A stretch of 64,000 nt of DNA, taken from contig NC_052506.1 of the NCBI RefSeq assembly GCF_014356525.2, positions 9,045,698-9,109,697 of the forward strand, given 5' to 3'. This DNA is from Nilaparvata lugens (lineage: Eukaryota > Arthropoda > Insecta > Hemiptera > Delphacidae). Every line of letters begins with the position of its first letter. The first letter of the stretch is position 1. A program made the position numbers and the translations under genes. Of the stretch, positions 33,532 to 44,045 are shown piece after piece. The notes under the pieces were generated by a model. It was not told the DNA's origin. It made no database searches and saw only the letters and a program-made list of their open reading frames with translations.

Positions 33532-33940
33532 TTTGTGAAATGACAATTCACTTTCATCTCGAGCCGAAAAGATAACTAGCGGTTTACCCTTTTATGGAAT
33601 CTTCAACAGACAATAAACTTTCATCTCGAACCGGAAAGATAACTAGCGGTTTATGAAATCTTCAATAAACAATTCACTTTCATCTCGAACCGGAAAGATA
33701 ACTAGCGGTTAACCTTTTTATGAAATCTTCAACAGACAATTCACTTTTATCTCGAACCGAAAATATAACTAGCGGTTAACCCTTTTATGAAATCTTCAAC
33801 AGACAATTCACTTTCATCTCGAACCGGAAAGATAACTAGCGGTTAACCCTTTTATGAAATCTTCAACAGACAATTCACTTTCATCTCGAACCGGAAAGAT
33901 AACTAGCAGGTTACCCTTTTATGGAATCTTCAACAGATTC
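33532..33940. repeat. Tandem array, six units of about 58-68 bp
   Basis: Unit: CAATTCACTTTCATCTCGAA, CCGGAAAGATAACTAGCGGT, TTATGAAATCTTCAACAGA. Adjacent to a family V arm fragment. Confidence 0.95.
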
Positions 33941-33949
33941 GAGGTTCGG

Positions 33950-34480
33950 TCGAAATTTATTCCAACATCCTTCCCTTAGTCAACGGCCCTAGAAAACATC
34001 TCCATAGCAGCTTATCAGCTGGACGGAATGAGACGAAGTCGGAAGCATTCAGTCGGACATGTTGAATGCAGTCCACATCGACAGAAAGCCCTGCTAATAA
34101 TGGTCGGAGCACCAAGGACGGCGATTTTGGGCGGAAGGAAGCCGAGGAAGCGGCCGTTATCAGCGGTCATAGAGATAACAAGCTCCGTCGCCGCCGCGAC
34201 GCCCCTAGCTTGCAGTCAAACGCTAATGGCGTATTTCCATACGTCCGAAAGATGAATGGCCATTCAGCTGCTTCCTCCTCACAAATTCCCCCTTCCCCTT
34301 CACTCTCACCAACACCTCCCTTTCACACCTTAATAATGGATACAAATTTTTTGCACCAGTGTCAAAGATCACTTCTCCACTTGCCACCGCAGTCCGGCCC
34401 GGCCCGGCACAAAAACATTTGATAAATCTACTTTCCCTTGTGAAAGTTACCGTATTGGTTGGATCCATGACGAAGGAAAA
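33950..34480. other. GC-richer single-copy island
   Basis: Plus frames at 34028-34255 and 34066-34422 and a minus frame overlap. Includes GTCGCCGCCGCGACGCCCC. Could be a promoter/5' exon region. No domain recognised. Confidence 0.3.
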
Positions 34481-34778
34481 AATCTTTTGATAGCAAAGTC
34501 GGTGATTTTTCTACACTAAAAATATATCAAAAACAATTTTTCATTTTTTTTCTAGATTTCCATAAAGATAAAATTTTGTTCATTGTCATTTCTAGTGTAA
34601 ACAAATCAGTTAACGAAACACAATACTATATTAAGATACATTTGAGCTAACACGAAATACTTGAGTAACAAAATAAATTTTACAGCATCTTGAACTTTTC
34701 TAGGGGTTGAATAGAGTTTTCTATTAGGAATATTGTGAAATGAATTTGTAATTTAATAGGTACCCATGAATTTACGAA

Positions 34779-34860
34779 TCCTATTATATTAAGCGAGCAA
34801 TTTCTGTATATCTGTTTATATTTTTATATCTGGTTATTTATGTTTAACTGATATTACGAT
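34779..34860 (+). mobile_element. Helitron-like element A, copy 6 (5' end only)
   Basis: TCCTATTATATTAAGCGAGC ... ATCTGGTTATTTATGTTTAA, then unrelated DNA. Confidence 0.65.
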
Positions 34861-34911
34861 TTAATGAGATCAGAGGCAATAAGGGGGTTGAGCATTCAAA
34901 TAGAGATGTTA

Positions 34912-35230
34912 TCCTATTATATTAAGGAAACAGTTTCTGTATCTCTGTTTATATTTTTCTATTTTTATATCTCGTTATCTGGTTATATGGTTATTTATGT
35001 TTAACGGAACTCGAAAACGGCTCTAACGATTTTCACGAAATTTTGAACATGGTAGGTTTATGATATAAAAATTCGATTGCACTAGGTCTCATCCCTGAGA
35101 AAACTCGATGAAAGACATGAGAAGGATAACAATTATTCATCCTTGGAAAAACAGCTGACAATTTCGTCGTCTGTCGAAACAGAAGATGCGTGTATGTGAG
35201 AGAGACAGAATTATTTCCAGCTGAGTAATC
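34912..35230 (+). mobile_element. Helitron-like element A, copy 7 (3' end lost)
   Basis: TCCTATTATATTAAGGAAAC ... CGTCGTCTGTCGAAACAGAA. Body as in copies 3 and 4, truncated. Confidence 0.65.
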
Positions 35231-35463
35231 AAAGAGCGAGACGAGATGTTATGATGAATGATAAGATGATAAAATGAATGATTTGTTATGATGAGATTAT
35301 AAAATGTATATATAAATTGATTTCCATGATGAAAAGAAATATTATGAAGTTCTTGAAGTCAACGGGATTTGTGTTGAAAATTGTACAACAGTCGTAATTA
35401 ATAAAAACAATATAGAACTTGTAGTACCCTTTTCATTTAAAACATTTTAACAAGTCGTAATGT

Positions 35464-35480
35464 AGTACCATAGAGTAAAG
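35464..35480. mobile_element. Solo end fragment of MITE B
   Basis: GTAGTACCATAGAGTAAAG resembles a MITE B end with its usual GTACTAY-like flank. The other end is missing. Confidence 0.4.
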
Positions 35481-35524
35481 ATACTGTTGAATCTTGTATT
35501 ATTGGTCTCTTTATAAAAGTGTTT

Positions 35525-35660
35525 TCATAACCTCATTTGGACTATTTTTATCAAAATTAGGGAGAGGAACAGTTTTGGGTTTATCCTGTTGATTCTCTCC
35601 CAATCATTTATTTGATGTTGTGATTAAGGAATGTAATAAATGTAATGTAAATGTAATATT
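35525..35660 (+). repeat. LINE 3'-UTR with conserved stem-loop (b)
   Basis: CCTCATTTGGACT, then GGGAGAGGAACAG ... CTGTTGATTCTCTCCC, then AATCAT and an AATGTAA-like tail. Closest relative is 18200-18355. Confidence 0.65.
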
Positions 35661-36640
35661 TTCTTAACAAATGAAATATAATGGATTTTCTTGTAGTACT
35701 CAGCCATAACCGTCACCAGAGAGTATCTACCATTACTGTCTGACGTTTGGAATTATAAATAGAAAGTATTAACGATAATCCTCAGATTATTCTTCAAAGC
35801 AACGTTATTTCAAGTGTTAGTATCTCACAAGAAACAAGCTGGAACACACTATTGTTGAGGAAAAACAGCACATTATCTCAGATGAAGATGATGATGTGAA
35901 TCTCGGCCAACTAGTTTGTAACATTCTTTGATATTTCGACTGAGGTCGGTCACATATATCAAAGCATATCTAACAAGCGAGCAATTTACGTCCTTTTTGT
36001 TCCAGGGACGGGACAGCTGTTGTGTCCCCCGAAACACATTAATCCCGCTGGCAATCGCTTGATCTTGTCTCAACAATTCATCATAGTTATTCTTTTGAAC
36101 TTTTCATCATAATTTGGATGAAATGTTGTTAGTGTTCACATCATATTGAGGTCTCACAGAAAACAAAAACATCTCTAGCCTACGACAATATTGTCGTTCG
36201 CTATGAGCTGAAACACTAGAATTCTACAAATATTTTGATGTTTTTGAAACTACAGATCAACAAGTTGAGTTAGAAATGAGCTACCGAACACATTAAACAT
36301 AAACATGAAAGAAAAACATTTTTGTCATAGTCATTCAATTTCAGCTGTTTTACATCCATGAAATCAAGCCGGTACACAGCTGATTGTAGAACAAATAAGC
36401 ACATAATTCTCATTACAGCATAATATACTGTAATAAAATCATATATGTTTTCTTTACAGTCGAGTATGTTTTCTAGTTCCGAATTTGGAACAGCAAAACT
36501 GCCGCCTTTTAACGCTCCAGGTGGATGTTTTGTCAACTACAATCAAGAAATTCCTGATTCGAAACTTGTAAACTAGGTTATGTTTATAGAATGTATGTAG
36601 TAATGGCAGCACAAGCAGGTAATGTTTTCTGTTTCTCAAT
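35661..36640. other. AT-rich DNA, nothing assigned
   Basis: Several short minus frames (36270-36536, 35873-36076) lack any recognised motif. No repeat match found. Confidence 0.35.
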
Positions 36641-36644
36641 TATT

Positions 36645-37257
36645 CTTTCTCGCCACACTGCACAGAAAGCAGCTGTTTTCCAGTCCCTACGTAGATCTGA
36701 AAGACATTGTTTGCAGACGACTCTCGTCTGACGTCAGAACAGGTTTCTTTCTGGCCTAGGCCGGAAAGAGTACCCTTTCCTGTCGCTAACATGGAACTAA
36801 GAAAGGTGATCAAAAAACAGCTGATCAAAAGACTTTTCATTATTTGTGTTCATTATTCAATAATTAATACATTTATAATAATATCATCTTATTGTCATTT
36901 GTAAGAATAAAAAAGTATAAACTCAACCTCCCACATAATTGAACATCATCTTTTAGGTTATTTAGACAAATCAGAATAAAAAATAAAAATACTTGGACAA
37001 TTTCCTGATATTCAGATTACCTCAGATTTGCTAGAGCTATCACCTTCCACTTCTGCTTTCGGAAGTGCTTAGTAAACAACTATTCTCATATATTGTTTAT
37101 TTTTGTGTGTGGCGAAAAATAGCGTTCGTACCACGGGCAAAAATGTTTTTCCGGCTCTCAATATTTTCTAGTCCTCGGCCTACGGCCTCGGACTTGAAAA
37201 CCGATTTCAAGCCGGAAAAATCTCATTCTCTGCTCTAGGTGCGAAATATACTATTCC
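36645..37257. mobile_element. Element H, copy 2
   Basis: Starts CGCCACACTGCACAGAAAGC and ends with hairpin block H1 (about 37120-37250) and GCGAAATATACTA. It matches 27940-28560 in reverse at both ends, while the middle differs. Confidence 0.7.
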
Positions 37258-37304
37258 AGATTATTATGACAAAAAATAGTGTAAGTTACTTGGACTTGAA
37301 TGTC

Positions 37305-37376
37305 TTTTGCAGTGCTCAATTGAAATTCTAGTCTCGGCTGACGCCTCGACTAGAAACATCATTCTTGCCTGCAAAA
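37305..37376. other. Hairpin related in design to H1 and I
   Basis: TTTTGCAG/CTGCAAAA outer stem, TTCTAGTC/GACTAGAA inner stem, apical TCGGCTGACGCCTC. Confidence 0.6.
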
Positions 37377-37920
37377 CGGCCCTTCCCGTCCTTGTGACTT
37401 AAGATACTATTACAATATGGAAAAACGTCCTTTACATACTTGGATTAATTTCCTTAAACTATCGTGTAGCATCCCACTATAGAGTCTATGTGTTGGTATG
37501 CATTTAAAACATTTATACATTGATTTCCATTTTTAAGATTGACAACAATTTTTGTCAGGAATTCTATATCTAAAATATTGAATTGGAGTATCGTATGCTG
37601 CATGTAACCGAGCCATCTAGAGAAGATTCTGTTCCTATAACTCATGTGAGGGTGAGTTAGTAATGACATAAGTGTTGCCAGTATCAACTTTAAACGCTTC
37701 TACGTCTGTTCAATTGGTGAAATTGAAGTTTGGCAAAGTTAAATTGGCGTCTTTCGTCAAGTTAGACTCTTGAAAGGGCAAACTCACGTGTTCGACGTTT
37801 TGAAACCGTACCTAATACGGTAATTGGAATTAAGATCTGTAATATTATCTAAGTAATTACATTCCGTCTCCGTTTATTAACTATTCAAACCGTTTACCAG
37901 TATTTCTACTCATATGACTA

Positions 37921-38256
37921 TAGTGAGGTTATAATGGCAGTGGAGAAAGATAGGAGAAAAACGTTGCCAAACCTCTGTCTTGACAATGCCTTCTAGAGAC
38001 GGTAGCAGATACAGGTTTATTAATGTACTAGCCGTCAGTCTCGCTTCGCTTGCCATATCCGTCTAGCAAGGGGGCTACGCCCCCTGGACCCCCGACTGGA
38101 TCGTCCAAGAATGAGATCAGCAGGCTCGCTTCGCTCGCCTGCATTTTTCATTCGAGCATTTTTATCATATGTTAAGACGATCCAGTCGGGGGTCCAGACT
38201 AAACGTCTGGCTAAACGGATATGGCGAGCGAAGCGAGCCTGACGGCTAGTAATATA
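37921..38256. mobile_element. Element E, half copy, interrupted by foldback J
   Basis: CTATAGTGAGGTTATAATGG through ACAGGTTTATTAATGTA is the right half of E seen at 48345-48522 (reversed). J interrupts it at 38028-38249. Confidence 0.7.
38028..38249. mobile_element. Foldback J (CTAGCCGTCAG...CTGACGGCTAG), TA target
   Basis: Inverted ends with TCGCTTCGCT / AGCGAAGCGA and GATCCAGTCGGGGG / CCCCCGACTGGATC inner arms. TA flanks at 38026-38027 and 38250-38251. The paralogous E copy near 48350 shows one TA, the empty site. Confidence 0.8.
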
Positions 38257-38499
38257 ATATTCCCAGGAATAGTTCTGAATGAAGTAGCAGTGCCCAATCA
38301 ATTTTTCCGCGATAAATGCATTTCAATCTTCAACTTGGTGCCAACCTAACTAAGTCAACTCAACTTAATGCCAACCTGACAAAATTATTAATTTAGTTAC
38401 CAGTTAACAACTGTTTCGAAGAGGTACTCTCTCTAGATTAACATATGGTATGGACATTTTTCAATTATAATTAAGAGAATAAGAAGAATATACATGCTA

Positions 38500-38735
38500 A
38501 AAGACGAATTTTAAACCCTTAAAAACCAACCTTAGAGTTAAAATATTGCCAAAAGATTTCTTAGTGCGCCTCTAAAGGGCCAACTGAACATACCTACCAG
38601 ATTTGAACGTTTTTGGTCCGGTAGATTTTTAGTTCTGCGAGTAAGTGAGTGAGTGAGTGAGTGAGTGTGTGAGTGAGTGAGTGGGTGAGTCAGACAGTCA
38701 GTGAGTGAGTGGCATTTCGCTTTTATATATATATA
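38500..38735. repeat. Repeat with (TGAG)n microsatellite
   Basis: GGTCCGGTAGATTTTTAGTT then GAGTGAGTGAGTGAG (38640-38710) then GGCATTTCGCTTTTATATAT. Only copy in the window. Confidence 0.6.
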
Positions 38736-38741
38736 TAGAGT

Positions 38742-38905
38742 ATTGACTGTTCATTCTCGTTTAAAATAATCAATTATACATTATTAAGCAATAAATTATA
38801 TTTTTAAATAATTCCATAATGGATTTCAATAATCAAGATGAAATATTTTGTTGATTAATTCTACATTGTTAAAAGACGATCTGGCAACAGAGCAAAGCGA
38901 GAAAG
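38742..38905 (-). mobile_element. Element E, partial copy
   Basis: ACTGTTCATTCTCGTTTAAA ... GCAACAGAGCAAAGCGAGAA. The TIR end is missing. Confidence 0.65.
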
Positions 38906-39424
38906 AAAGCAACCTGAATCCGTAGGTGTGCAAGTTGCCTATACTACGCCTGCCTGCCATCTTCTAGTAAAACTGGTTCGCCCGGCAGAATAATAATCGA
39001 AATTGAATGACGGGTCTCTGTCCTCTACTACTCAAATGATCAACACGCATCCACAGTTTAGTATCATTATCTCAAATAATAATACAAGCAATGGGTTTAT
39101 TTTAGAATAGCAGTTGTTTAAATTAGCAACGTACTGATTATAAAATATTGATCATAATAGACGATGAGCCACATTCTGGAGTCATGCCCACTAACCAGAT
39201 TCGATGGAGGGCTGCAACAATTAAATTTAGCTCTTGACGATGTCATACTCTGGCCTGATAATCTTGTTTGACAAACATAGTATAAAGTATGTATTTTAGC
39301 TTACTGAATTTTTTGTTCTATTAAGATGTATTATGTATAGATAGTGTATCCTTGTATTTTGCTGCTCGCACCATATGCATATAATATAATAATAATCTCC
39401 CTTGATGCGATTTGCAATAGAGTA

Positions 39425-39540
39425 GACAAGTTTCTATTTTATTTTATTTATTCGTAGATTAAATCACAAATCATATAAATAATTATGATTGAGAAAGAAC
39501 TACAGGCTTGGCCCAAAACTATTTCATTCCCAAATTTTGA
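39425..39540 (-). repeat. LINE 3'-UTR with stem-loop (f)
   Basis: Minus strand: GGGAATGAAATAG ... GGGCCAAGCC ... GTTCTTTCTC, then AATCATAA and an AATAAATAAAATAA tail. Confidence 0.5.
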
Positions 39541-39949
39541 TAATTACTATTATGGCATTCACTGAGGCCATTCCCTAACAGTTTGATAATAATTTGGCTA
39601 TCATGCAAGTATTATCCTCCAAATATTCTATCCAAACTCCTCAGAGTTTGAATTTCTGCAAAATCATACTGCAGCTCCATGTGGGTATGCTTTCGAAAAA
39701 ATGTTAAAACGTAGAATTACGTTCAAACAAGCTTCGTTGGATTTTCTGGCATTAACGTTTCTAGACGTTTCATTGACAACTGGCAACAATATCCCTCTCT
39801 TTTTCTGTCAACTGCTCCAGTTTCACTTTGATCCATTCATCTTCCAAAAAATAACTCTATTTCTTCCTTTTCAATACTAATTGATCCTCGATATCTTCGC
39901 AATATATCCAGACGCAAAGTCTCTCCCATTCAATTGTTCATGTGATATC

Positions 39950-40197
39950 AACTGTTCATTCTCGTTCAAAATAATCAATCATATTTTATTAAGCAATAAA
40001 TCATATTTTTGATAATTTTCATAATGAATTAAAATTGATTATTTTGTTAATTGATTATTATTAGTTCTACATTGTTAAAAAACGATCTAGCAACAGAGAA
40101 AAGCGAGAAAGAGATAGCGCTATGCGCTTTGTTGAATGAAAGACGAGGTTAGCAATACTATTTCTAATCAAACACTGCCATTATAACGTGGACCTAA
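39950..40197 (-). mobile_element. Element E, half copy
   Basis: AACTGTTCATTCTCGTTC ... CTGCCATTATAACGTGGACC. One TIR retained. Confidence 0.7.
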
Positions 40198-40292
40198 CTT
40201 CAGTGTTTGATAGAACCTGATGAGATAAATAAACTTTGATTGGCAGCCAGTGTCTGATATGAGTTTTGATTAAATGAACATGATGAATAAAT

Positions 40293-41115
40293 ATAGAATG
40301 ACACAGAATAACAGGAACTTTTATAAACGCCATAAAACATTATTGGGAAGGGCAAAAATGATTTTATTCAAACTAATGTAAAGTTCAAGACTTGCCATTT
40401 GAGAATTATTAATAACATCTATCACTTTTTGACGATTACTTCTTCAAGATGGCTTCCTCCTGAACGAATACACTCATGAAAAATCTGTGTTGACGATTCC
40501 TCATTGATCGCTGCAACATCTGCGTTCCCTGGTCCCATGATCTGTCCACCTGCGATTTTCTGTTTGTGGAGCTATCTCAAATCAAATCCAGCCGACCAGA
40601 TAGCCGAGTTGACTAAGGCGTTGCACCCTTCAGTCTGCTAGTGCTACCTGGTTGCGGGTTCGAATCCCGTCGAATAGGCATGGACGTTTGATCATCTCAT
40701 CAAATCACCATGCACTTCCCATTACCCACACACGAGCAAAAAAAGCTCATGTAGGCAAAAAACAAAAAACAGAGAAGTAACAGCACAAAAAAAATCACAT
40801 ATAAAACGTTTTCACAACTTGACCAATAACTGTGGTTGAATCATAACAGACAATTCAAAATTAAATTAACAATATCCCAGCTGAAATGTTGCAGCAATCG
40901 TTCAGGAATCTCAACACAGATTTCAAGAGTGTATTCGTGCAGGAGGAAGCCATCTTGAAGAAGTAATTGTCAAAAAGTGATAGATGTTATCAATAATTCT
41001 CAAATGGCAAGTTTTGAACTTTACATTAGTTTGAATAAAATCATGTTTGCCCTTCCCACTAATGTTTTATGGCGTTTTCAAAAATGTTCCCGTTATTTTG
41101 GGTCACCCGGTAAAT
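40293..41115. mobile_element. Foldback built from transposon 3' ends, with SINE in the loop
   Basis: Outer ends ATGACACAGAATAACAGGAA and its diverged complement TTCCCGTTATTTTGGGTCAC. Arms of about 230 bp each contain the same decayed coding end. Right arm, plus strand 40900-40979, reads FQECIRAGGSHLEEVIVKK then stop. Left arm, minus strand, reads HECIRSGGSHLEEVIVKK then stop. This resembles the common C-terminus of DDE transposases. It suggests two inverted transposon ends joined. No full transposase. Confidence 0.7.
40590..40775 (+). mobile_element. tRNA-derived SINE in foldback loop
   Basis: A box TAGCCGAGTTGACTAAGGC, perfect B box GGTTCGAATCC, then a non-tRNA body (CACCATGCACTTCCCATTAC) and A-rich end. 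The acceptor stem does not pair, so this is not a functional tRNA. Confidence 0.75.
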
Positions 41116-41147
41116 TGAAACCTCCGGCCGTTTTCACTGCACATTAC

Positions 41148-41494
41148 CATAGAGAAACAATAGCGTAAGTAGTGTAAAGTTTTGAAATTTGGATGGATAA
41201 ATAAAATTCCTAAGCGTACTCCACCAAAAGTAACGTGACAGTAGATATCCCATGGTATAGGGAATTTATGTCGCAACTTTTACTCTTATCTCAAGCCGAT
41301 TACTGTCGATGATTATCAATTTTTACTGTTTTGTTGGGGTGAGAGTGAATGAACGACACAATATGAGAGACTACCAGTGTCACACAGCTTCACGGGAAAG
41401 ATTGACATGAACTATTGGCTTGAGATAACAGTAAAAGTTGCGACATAAACGCCCTATATCATGGGATATCTACTTATGCTACTGTTTCTCTTTG
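41148..41494. mobile_element. MITE B, copy 4 (with 70-bp insertion)
   Basis: Flanked by ACATTAC on both sides. An extra stretch (about 41172-41245), bordered by GTAG, interrupts the left arm. Confidence 0.85.
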
Positions 41495-41554
41495 ACATTA
41501 CACCGTCAACTGTGAGTAGACAGAACATTTCATTTTACTTCTACTACTGTACTA

Positions 41555-41745
41555 TGTCAAATTTATTTATTAAGTTATTTACTTAATCTATTGTACATAA
41601 GTATTTAGTATAATTTATAATTTTGTTTCTGTTTTGTATAGTTAAATTTTCATTTTGTTTCATTTTATTTTAATGATGTAATGTGCTTTTTTGGCGAAAT
41701 AAATTCAATTCAATTCAAAAATCAAAAAATTATATTGTTCTGTAT
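41555..41745 (+). repeat. LINE 3' end with TTGGCGAAATAAA and TTCAA tail
   Basis: CTTTTTTGGCGAAATAAATT followed by repeated TCAATTCAAT. The same terminal motif appears in reverse at about 53725 and 56640. Confidence 0.6.
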
Positions 41746-42179
41746 CAATTCAATTCAATTCAGTTTATTTAAAAAAAAACATAATACACGAGTAAGAAAT
41801 ACAATATACAACATATTTTGGAATCCCCCTACTGGACTATCCATCTGTGTGTAGGGGGGGAGTTCCACTTTGTACATAATAAGCTTAATCTGCTCATAGA
41901 AGTAGATAATGGAGAATACACTTATATTGTACACACTTACACTTATACTTATCAATCTATGTATGCTGTAAAGTTGTATGTAATTTGTTATAAATGGAAA
42001 TTGAAGCAAATGTTTCTACTCGTTTGGGTCGCACCAATTTAAATCATTAAATCATTTTATTTGTTAACAGATAGATTCAATCTGAGTCTAATCTATTTGA
42101 TTAGAAATTTGCTCGTTTATCTGAGTATTGAAGAGTGTAAATTGTATTTTGAAAAGTGAAAGTGACTTAACCAACATTT

Positions 42180-42310
42180 TTATTTGGACAGTATAGTATT
42201 AATTGGAAATGGGACAGTTTTGGGCATGAGCCTGTTGTGCCTTTCCTCATGTTAAGTATTTGTACACAATGTGAATAAATAAATAGATAGATAGATAACA
42301 GATAGATGAA
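42180..42310 (+). repeat. LINE 3'-UTR with stem-loop (e) and AATA/GATA tail
   Basis: GGAAATGGGACAG ... GGGCATGAGCC ... CTGTTGTGCCTTTCC, then AATAAATAAATAGATAGATA. Confidence 0.6.
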
Positions 42311-42419
42311 AATAATATTTGAATAATTCATGGTAAATAGATGCGATGAAGAAGACAAAATTTTGAAATTGTTCCTCCTTTTGTCAACAAGTCCAGTTTC
42401 CACGTGAATAGAAAATAGA

Positions 42420-42930
42420 AACACCTCTCTAAAAGTGAAGGGAACGACAACATTGTTGAAGGATACGAATTCAAGGCAGTGTCACTGAACAGAGGGCAGA
42501 AGAGGTCGTTGAAGACCGGCGGCTTTAATTAAGGCATTATATTGGACTGTTGTTTACGTTGCAGCGGAAATTGGCCACCTATCGGGTCTCGCCTTCTTCA
42601 CTTCACCTGCTTACCTCTCCATCCTACTCAATCTAAATTCCTCAGCTAACAACTTTTAATTTTCTCCCCTTGTGATCGTTCACTTCTTCAACGCAGTTTA
42701 CCCCACTTCCGCTTTTTTCAATTCACGACGAAATTGCCTGCCTTTTCCACCTAACGCACCCATTTCTCTTTATTGAACCTATAAACCCGACTCACAGACA
42801 AGTTCCTTGATATTTCCAATTTCTCATCTACATCGCCCAGGAATCAAGGAATGAGCGCCTTATGTCATTCCCGATCAGCTCAACGAGTTAGAATTAAAAT
42901 TTTGATTCAGTGTATTATAGTAACACAAGT
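42420..42930. other. Single-copy pyrimidine-rich DNA
   Basis: No open frame or repeat match that I can support. Confidence 0.35.
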
Positions 42931-43104
42931 GTTCGAACAAGATATCAGGATTATAAAATAAAAATTAGTGAAATCAATCGCATTATTAACTAAAGGGTGA
43001 ATAAGTTGAAATTTGTATAATGAGTATAAGTTATAGAGTATAGTGAACATGTTCGAACACTGTATACAAATAGTGTTTTGTATATAATCAGGATGCTAAA
43101 ATTA

Positions 43105-43368
43105 CTTTTTGTGTAGTTGAGAAGTTGCTATTGTGGTAATTATTCATATTAAATAGTCTCAGTATTTTTGCTAAGAAATTCTCAAAAACCACAGATTTAT
43201 TGATAGTTAGAAAGACTTGGAGTTTATCAGAGATTGACAATGGTGTAACAACCGAAACCGGTCTTTCTAACTATCAATAATTCTGTGTTTTTTGACAATT
43301 TCTTAGTCTTTTTCATTCAATATGAATAATAACCATAATATCAACTTCTCAACTACACAAAAAGTGAA
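43105..43368. mobile_element. Foldback element F, copy 4
   Basis: Outer ends ACTTTTTGTGTAGTTGAGAA / TTCTCAACTACACAAAAAGT, then GACTTGG and ACCGAAACCGGTC. Left arm shortened. Confidence 0.7.
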
Positions 43369-43489
43369 TAATTAAAAATTTGTATGATGAACACAAGTTA
43401 TATAGAGTATAGTGAACACGTTCGAACACGGTATACAAATAGTGTTTTGTATATAATAGTGGTATCAGGATAATAACATTACTCTTGGT

Positions 43490-43712
43490 GTAGTTGAGAA
43501 GTTGATATTGTGGTAATTATTCATATTTTTAGTAAGTAGTAGGTAGTCTCAGTATTTTTACTAAGAAATTCTCAAATATCACAGATTTATTGATAGTTAG
43601 AAAGACTCGGAGTTTATGAGAGATTGACAATGGTGTAATAACCGAAACCGGTCTTTATAACTATCAATAAATCTGTGGTTTTTGAAAATGTCTTAGTCTT
43701 TTTATTTAATAA
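43490..43712. mobile_element. Foldback element F, copy 5
   Basis: As copy 4: GTAGTTGAGAAGTTGATATT ... AACCGAAACCGGTCTTTATA ... TCTTAGTCTTTTTATT. Confidence 0.7.
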
Positions 43713-44045
43713 TAACTTTAAAATTAGCGAAATCAATCGCATAATTAACTCAAGGGTGAATAAGTTAAAATTTGTATTTTGAACATAAGTTATACATGGT
43801 ACAGTGAACACAAGTGCTCGAACAAGATATCAGGTTAATAACATTAAAATTAATGAAATCAATTACATATTTTCTCAAGGGTGAATAAGTTACAATTTGT
43901 ATAGTGATCTCAAGTTATAGTGAACACGTTCGAACATTATATACAAATATTGTTTTGTATATATAATAGTGGTATCAGGATTATAACATTAAAATTAGTG
44001 AAATCAATCACATAACTCTCTCAAGGGTTAATAAGTTACAATTCG

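Larger units (their letters stand above)
42940..44045. repeat. Tandem array of about 140-bp units split by two element F copies
   Basis: Units share AAGGGTGAATAAGTT, GAACACGTTCGAACA and ACAAATAGTGTTTTGTATAT. At least five units are recognisable. F copies at 43105 and 43490 sit at equivalent places in two units, so the F-bearing unit itself was probably duplicated. Confidence 0.75.

Noticed and set aside
40590..40680. Possible functional tRNA gene
   Set aside because: A and B boxes are good, but the acceptor ends do not pair and a SINE body follows.
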